NCBI RefSeq assembly: GCF_001555965.1
Contig: NZ_LSHX01000029.1
Location: 1-64,000 of the forward strand
Direction of reading: 5' to 3'
Source: Sphingomonas sp. CCH21-G11
Lineage (GTDB): Bacteria > Pseudomonadota > Alphaproteobacteria > Sphingomonadales > Sphingomonadaceae
DNA: 64,000 bases
Positions 60,803 through 64,000 of this stretch are shown piece after piece. Made by a program: the position numbers and the translations under genes. Every line of letters begins with the position of its first letter. Within the stretch, counting starts at the first letter, position 1. The notes beneath the pieces are model-generated. The model did no database searches. It worked only from the letters and a program-made list of their open reading frames with translations, and had not been told where the DNA came from.

Positions 60803-61834
60803 TCAGGCATAGGCGGCGGCATGCGTGCCCATCACCTGGGCCGCGAACCGCTCCATCTCCTCCGCCTGCGGGCTCATCTGGAGGAGCAGCAGGTCGAGCC
60901 CGGCTGCCTCATATTCGGCGATGCGCTCCTTCAGCTGCTCGGGCGTGCCGACCAGATTGGGGCGCAGGCCGCGATTCGACACCGAATATTCCTGAATCTT
61001 CATTTCGCGCTCGAGCTGGGTGCCCGACAGCCACTGGTCGAAATTGTCATAGCCCGCGGGCAGGTCGCTGACCGTGGTGATCCGCTCCAGCTCGCGCTTC
61101 GCCTCCGCCTCGCTGTCGCGGACGATGGCATAGGCAGCCATGCCATATTGCATCGGCGGCTTGCCCAGCGCCTCGCGCCGGGCGGCCATGTCGGCGATCT
61201 TGGGCGCGACCGCCTCGACGGGATCGCCATGCATTACATAGGCGTCGCATTGCGCGGCGATCAGCGCCTTGGCCGCGGGGCTTTCGCCGCCGGCATAGGT
61301 GACGGGCTTGCGCACCGGCTTGGGCGCGCACACCGCGTTTTCGGTGGTGTAGAATTGGCCGGCGAAGCTGAACTCCTCCTCGCGCCACAGCCCCTCGACC
61401 ACCTTCAGCCATTCGCTGGTGCGCGCATAGCGATCGTCGTGCTGGTCGAATTGCAGGCCGTAGCGTTTGGCCTCGTCCGCCCACCAGGACGACACGACAT
61501 TGAGCGCCAGCCGGCCTCCGGCGATCTGGTCGATGTTGGCCGCTGCCTTTGCGAACAATGCCGGCTGGTGGAAATTGGGGCGCACCGCGACCATCAGCTC
61601 GAGCCGCTCGGTCACCGCCGCCAGCGCCGCCGCGGTCGACCAGGCATCGAGCGTCGGCGCGCCCGGCCCCTTGATATCGTTCATGTTCAGCTCGGCGATC
61701 AGCGTCAGGTCATAGCCCCAGCGTTCCGCATCCTGCGTCAGCCGGCGGGTATAGTCCCAGCTCGCCTCCATCCCCTCGTCGGCGATATTGCGCAGCCACC
61801 CGCCGAACACCGGCATCCAAAATCCATAGCGCAT
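60803..61834 (-). CDS. LLM-class flavin-dependent oxidoreductase (SfnG/SsuD-like)
   Basis: 343 residues from ATG 61834. The bacterial luciferase-like barrel shows LTLIAELNMNDIKG, NIDQIAGGRLALNVVSSWW and HDDRYARTSEWL, a pattern shared with dimethylsulfone and alkanesulfonate monooxygenases. Such enzymes use FMNH2 supplied by a reductase. The start overlaps the ATP-grasp stop (ATGA), so the two are coupled. The substrate is unknown. Confidence 0.88.
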   Translation of the reverse strand: MRYGFWMPVFGGWLRNIADEGMEASWDYTRRLTQDAERWGYDLTLIAELNMNDIKGPGAPTLDAWSTAAALAAVTERLELMVAVRPNFHQPALFAKAAANIDQIAGGRLALNVVSSWWADEAKRYGLQFDQHDDRYARTSEWLKVVEGLWREEEFSFAGQFYTTENAVCAPKPVRKPVTYAGGESPAAKALIAAQCDAYVMHGDPVEAVAPKIADMAARREALGKPPMQYGMAAYAIVRDSEAEAKRELERITTVSDLPAGYDNFDQWLSGTQLEREMKIQEYSVSNRGLRPNLVGTPEQLKERIAEYEAAGLDLLLLQMSPQAEEMERFAAQVMGTHAAAYA

Positions 61835-62772
61835 CAGCGCACCTCCTCGATCCCCGACGCGCGCATGCGCGTTTCGTCCAGCCACCGCGCGATGCGGTCG
61901 ACCAGCCGGTCGTGCGGGTCCCAGCCCAGCACGTCTTGCGGCTTCGCGACGAAATTCGACAATGCGTTGACATCGTAGAAGCGCGGGCATCCGTCGCGAT
62001 CGTCGATCATCACCTCGACCCCGCCCAGATCGAGCGATGCGGCGCGCGCGATCGCCTCGGCGGCATCGCGCAAAGCGCGGTCGGGCTCGACCGCGACCAT
62101 GGTGATCGCGCTGCCCGGCACCTGGCACGCATCGGCCGGGCACAGGTCGAACGCGCCGCCGCCCGCGACCTCGATCGCATAGAGATAGGCGCGGTCGAGC
62201 GTCTCGATCCGCGTGATCGTGCCGCCGCGCGCGGGCACGTAATCCTGGACGAGAAGCACGCCGTCGATGCTGGTCGGCAGCGTTGCGTCGGCGACTGCGG
62301 CGCGTACTTCGTCCAGGCTGTCGAAACGGGCGATTCCCGCCCCTGCCCCGCCGATATTCGCCTTGACCACCAGCGGCAACCCGATCGCTTCGGCGGCGGC
62401 CGGCACGTCGGCGGCGCGGTGGACGACGCGCGTCGCAGGAATCGCCAGCCCGAGCGATGCGATCAGCGCCAGCTGACGCGCCTTCGACGTGTCGACCGCG
62501 AGCGCGGCCGTACCGTTCAACACGCGTGCGCCGGCGAGCTCCCACTGGGCGAGCAGCGACTGCGCCCAGAAGATCGGATGCTCGGCCTCCCGCAGGAACG
62601 CCGACATCGCCAGCCGGCTGAGCACCAGCGGCGCCGGCGGCGCAGGATCGGCGGGGTCGAACGCGGTACCCGGCTTCAGCGCGCGATAGGCGATGCCGCG
62701 CCGGTCGAGCGCGGCGAACAGCGGGACGAACCATTGGGGATGTTCGTAGAGGATGGCGAGGTCAGCGGTCAT
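61834..62772 (-). CDS. ATP-grasp ligase family protein (RimK-like)
   Basis: 312 residues from ATG 62772; an in-frame ATG at 62787 is an alternative. The ATP-grasp fold has VVKANIGGAGAGIARFDSLD (phosphate loop), VQDYVPARGG and a C-terminal FYDVNALSNFVA with metal ligands. Such proteins join an amino group to a carboxylate, as in RimK or glutathione synthesis. Paired tightly with the LLM oxidoreductase, it may act on the same small-molecule pathway. The start is divergent from tlyA across 127 bp. Confidence 0.82.
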   Translation of the reverse strand: MTADLAILYEHPQWFVPLFAALDRRGIAYRALKPGTAFDPADPAPPAPLVLSRLAMSAFLREAEHPIFWAQSLLAQWELAGARVLNGTAALAVDTSKARQLALIASLGLAIPATRVVHRAADVPAAAEAIGLPLVVKANIGGAGAGIARFDSLDEVRAAVADATLPTSIDGVLLVQDYVPARGGTITRIETLDRAYLYAIEVAGGGAFDLCPADACQVPGSAITMVAVEPDRALRDAAEAIARAASLDLGGVEVMIDDRDGCPRFYDVNALSNFVAKPQDVLGWDPHDRLVDRIARWLDETRMRASGIEEVR

Positions 62773-62899
62773 GATGGCACGCGTCATGCCGCGCCCGGCC
62801 CGGGTTGGAAAGCGCGACGCGCTTGTCGCCCGCCAAGCAAAGCTTGGGCCGGAACGATCGGCGGTTGCGGCCGGGGCGCGGCGACGGCATGGGCAGGGG

Positions 62900-63670
62900 A
62901 TGGCGAAGCTGCGCGTCGATCAACTGCTGGTGGAGCGCGGACTGGCGGAAAGCCGCACGCGCGCGCAGGCGCTGGTGATGGCGGGCCTCGTCTTCGCGGG
63001 CGATCGCAAGGTCGACAAGCCGGGCCAGCAGCTGGCCGGGGACGCGGCGCTGAGCGTCCGGGGGCGCGACCATCCCTGGGTCTCGCGCGGCGGCATCAAG
63101 CTCGCCCATGCGCTCGACCATTTCGGCTGGGACGTGGCGGGTACGGTCGCGATCGATGTCGGGTCGTCGACGGGCGGCTTCACCGACGTGCTGCTGAGCC
63201 GCGGCGCGGCGCGCGTCTATGCGGTCGATTCGGGCACCAACCAGCTGGCGTGGAAACTGCGCCAGGACCCGCGCGTCGTCGTGCACGAACAGACGAGCGC
63301 CCGCATCCTCACCCCCGCCCACATCCCCGAGCCGGTCGACCTGGTGGTGTGCGACGCCAGCTTCATCGCGCTCGAAAAGGTGCTGGCGGTGCCGATCGGC
63401 TTCGTGCGGCCCGGCGGGCGGCTGGTCGCGCTGATCAAGCCGCAGTTCGAGGCGGGGCGCGATGAGGTCGGCAAGGGCGGCGTGGTGCGCGACCCCGCCG
63501 TCCATGCGCGCGTGTGCGACGCGGTCGACGCGTGGCTGACGGCGGCGGGCTGGACGGTCGCGGGGCTGACGACGAGCCCGATCACCGGGCCGGAGGGCAA
63601 TGTCGAATTTCTGATCGCCGCAAGCCTGCCCGCAGCAATCGCGGACCCCAATCGGGACGCGAAGGGCTGA
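62900..63670 (+). CDS. tlyA: TlyA-family rRNA methyltransferase
   Basis: 256 residues from ATG 62900 with GCAGGGG upstream. An N-terminal S4 RNA-binding domain (about 1-60: RVDQLLVERGLAESRTRAQA) precedes an FtsJ-like methyltransferase with the SAM motif AIDVGSSTGGFTDVLLSRGA and KPQFEAGRDEVGKGG. TlyA methylates 16S/23S rRNA 2'-O positions; the bacterial family is also called hemolysin A. It is upstream of the partial tspO gene. Confidence 0.93.
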   Translation: MAKLRVDQLLVERGLAESRTRAQALVMAGLVFAGDRKVDKPGQQLAGDAALSVRGRDHPWVSRGGIKLAHALDHFGWDVAGTVAIDVGSSTGGFTDVLLSRGAARVYAVDSGTNQLAWKLRQDPRVVVHEQTSARILTPAHIPEPVDLVVCDASFIALEKVLAVPIGFVRPGGRLVALIKPQFEAGRDEVGKGGVVRDPAVHARVCDAVDAWLTAAGWTVAGLTTSPITGPEGNVEFLIAASLPAAIADPNRDAKG

Positions 63671-63766
63671 CAACCCTCTTGCGTTCACGCCCAACATCGC
63701 CACAACCCGGCGCGTCCCTGTTGCGTTGCGGTACATCTGAACAAAGGAACGGGTGAAGGGCGGCGA

Positions 63767-64000
63767 ATGAGTGAAATTGCGTCCAAGGGTCAGCTGCGGA
63801 TGTCGTTCCTGCGCTGGGCGATGGTCACCGTACCGCTGGTGCTCCTGCTCGGCCTGATCGCGGGACGGCTGGTGCCGGCCGGATCGGAAAGCGCCTGGTA
63901 TGCGGCACTGGCAAAACCCGCGGGCACGCCCCCCGACTATGCCTTTCCGATCGCATGGACGACCATCTACGTCTGCAGCGGGCTGGCGCTGGCGATGATC
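63767..64000 (+). CDS. tspO: TspO/MBR family protein, 5' part (3' end outside window)
   Basis: 78 codons from ATG 63767 to the last base, with GAAGGGCG upstream. The sequence has a first membrane helix (WAMVTVPLVLLLGLIAGRLV) followed by WYAALAKPAGTPPDYAFPIA and WTTIYVCSGLALAMI, matching TspO/MBR proteins that bind porphyrins and cholesterol-like ligands in the outer membrane. The rest lies outside the window, so the 3' end is cut by the window edge. Confidence 0.8.
   Translation, partial: MSEIASKGQLRMSFLRWAMVTVPLVLLLGLIAGRLVPAGSESAWYAALAKPAGTPPDYAFPIAWTTIYVCSGLALAMI

Noticed and set aside
1..64000. tRNA, rRNA, CRISPR, insertion sequence or prophage genes
   Set aside because: None was seen: no cloverleaf-like GC clusters with the universal TTCGA loop in gaps, no transposase, integrase or phage structural motifs, and no regularly spaced repeat array.

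Overview
The window is GC-rich, densely packed chromosomal DNA from an alphaproteobacterium, most likely a member of the Sphingomonadales (Sphingomonas-like). The grounds are the flagellar gene order, alphaproteobacterial markers (a TrcR/DUF1013 regulator, DUF1192 and DUF6456 proteins, a RodZ-like protein, PtsP), a DUF4893 lipoprotein, and short GC-rich palindromic repeats of the kind found between genes in sphingomonads. No rRNA, tRNA, CRISPR array, transposase or prophage was seen.

Layout. 1-8092 (+): flagellar run fliK (5' end outside the window)-fliL-fliM-fliN-fliO-fliP-fliQ-fliR-flhB-fliD-fliS, covering hook-length control, the C-ring switch, the export gate, the filament cap and the flagellin chaperone. 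8154-9383 (+): FMN reductase and an unusual receiver-domain protein. 9355-14001 (-): CorA/ZntB transporter, siroheme synthase N-domain protein, lysA, an LptM-like lipoprotein and argH (lysine and arginine biosynthesis). 14000-24352: mostly + strand genes: TlpA-like thioredoxin, a possibly FzlA-like GST, oligopeptidase B, bamD, recN and a DUF885 peptidase, with two small secreted or lipoproteins on the - strand and several palindromic repeats. 24417-29420 (-): SleB-type hydrolase, small membrane protein, tgt, EF-hand protein, queA and cyclophilin (queuosine tRNA modification plus envelope proteins). 29586-30224 (+): lone aspzincin-like metallopeptidase. 30291-38592 (-): coaD, ispA, xseB, fadD, a GGDEF protein, clpA and a DUF1192 protein. 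38681-46782 (+): quinone oxidoreductase, GSTs, an LpxH-like phosphatase with a glycosyltransferase, trcR and a dienelactone hydrolase. A low-GC Coq4-like gene (39742-40833, -) interrupts this block. 46818-50699 (-): RodZ-like protein, ptsP and an XRE/S24-like regulator. 50792-53911 (+): DUF6456 protein, dapF and a lipoprotein metallopeptidase. 53956-59377 (-): a phosphorelay cluster of a membrane hybrid kinase (MASE1, PAS repeats, HisKA, HATPase, REC, HPt), three intact single receivers and one truncated receiver. 59588-62772 (-): dicarboxylate-type symporter, LLM-class flavin oxidoreductase and ATP-grasp ligase. 62900-64000 (+): tlyA and the 5' part of a tspO gene.

Points that stand out: the AT-rich Coq4-family gene, flanked by its neighbouring oxidoreductase gene and a roughly 48 bp degenerate copy of part of it; two-armed palindromic repeats of two length classes, plus another inverted repeat inside the flagellar operon; the phosphorelay cluster with its truncated receiver; and several degenerate regulators (a receiver without its lysine, an S24-like domain without its serine). 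All identifications come from reading motifs and gene context; no database search was run.
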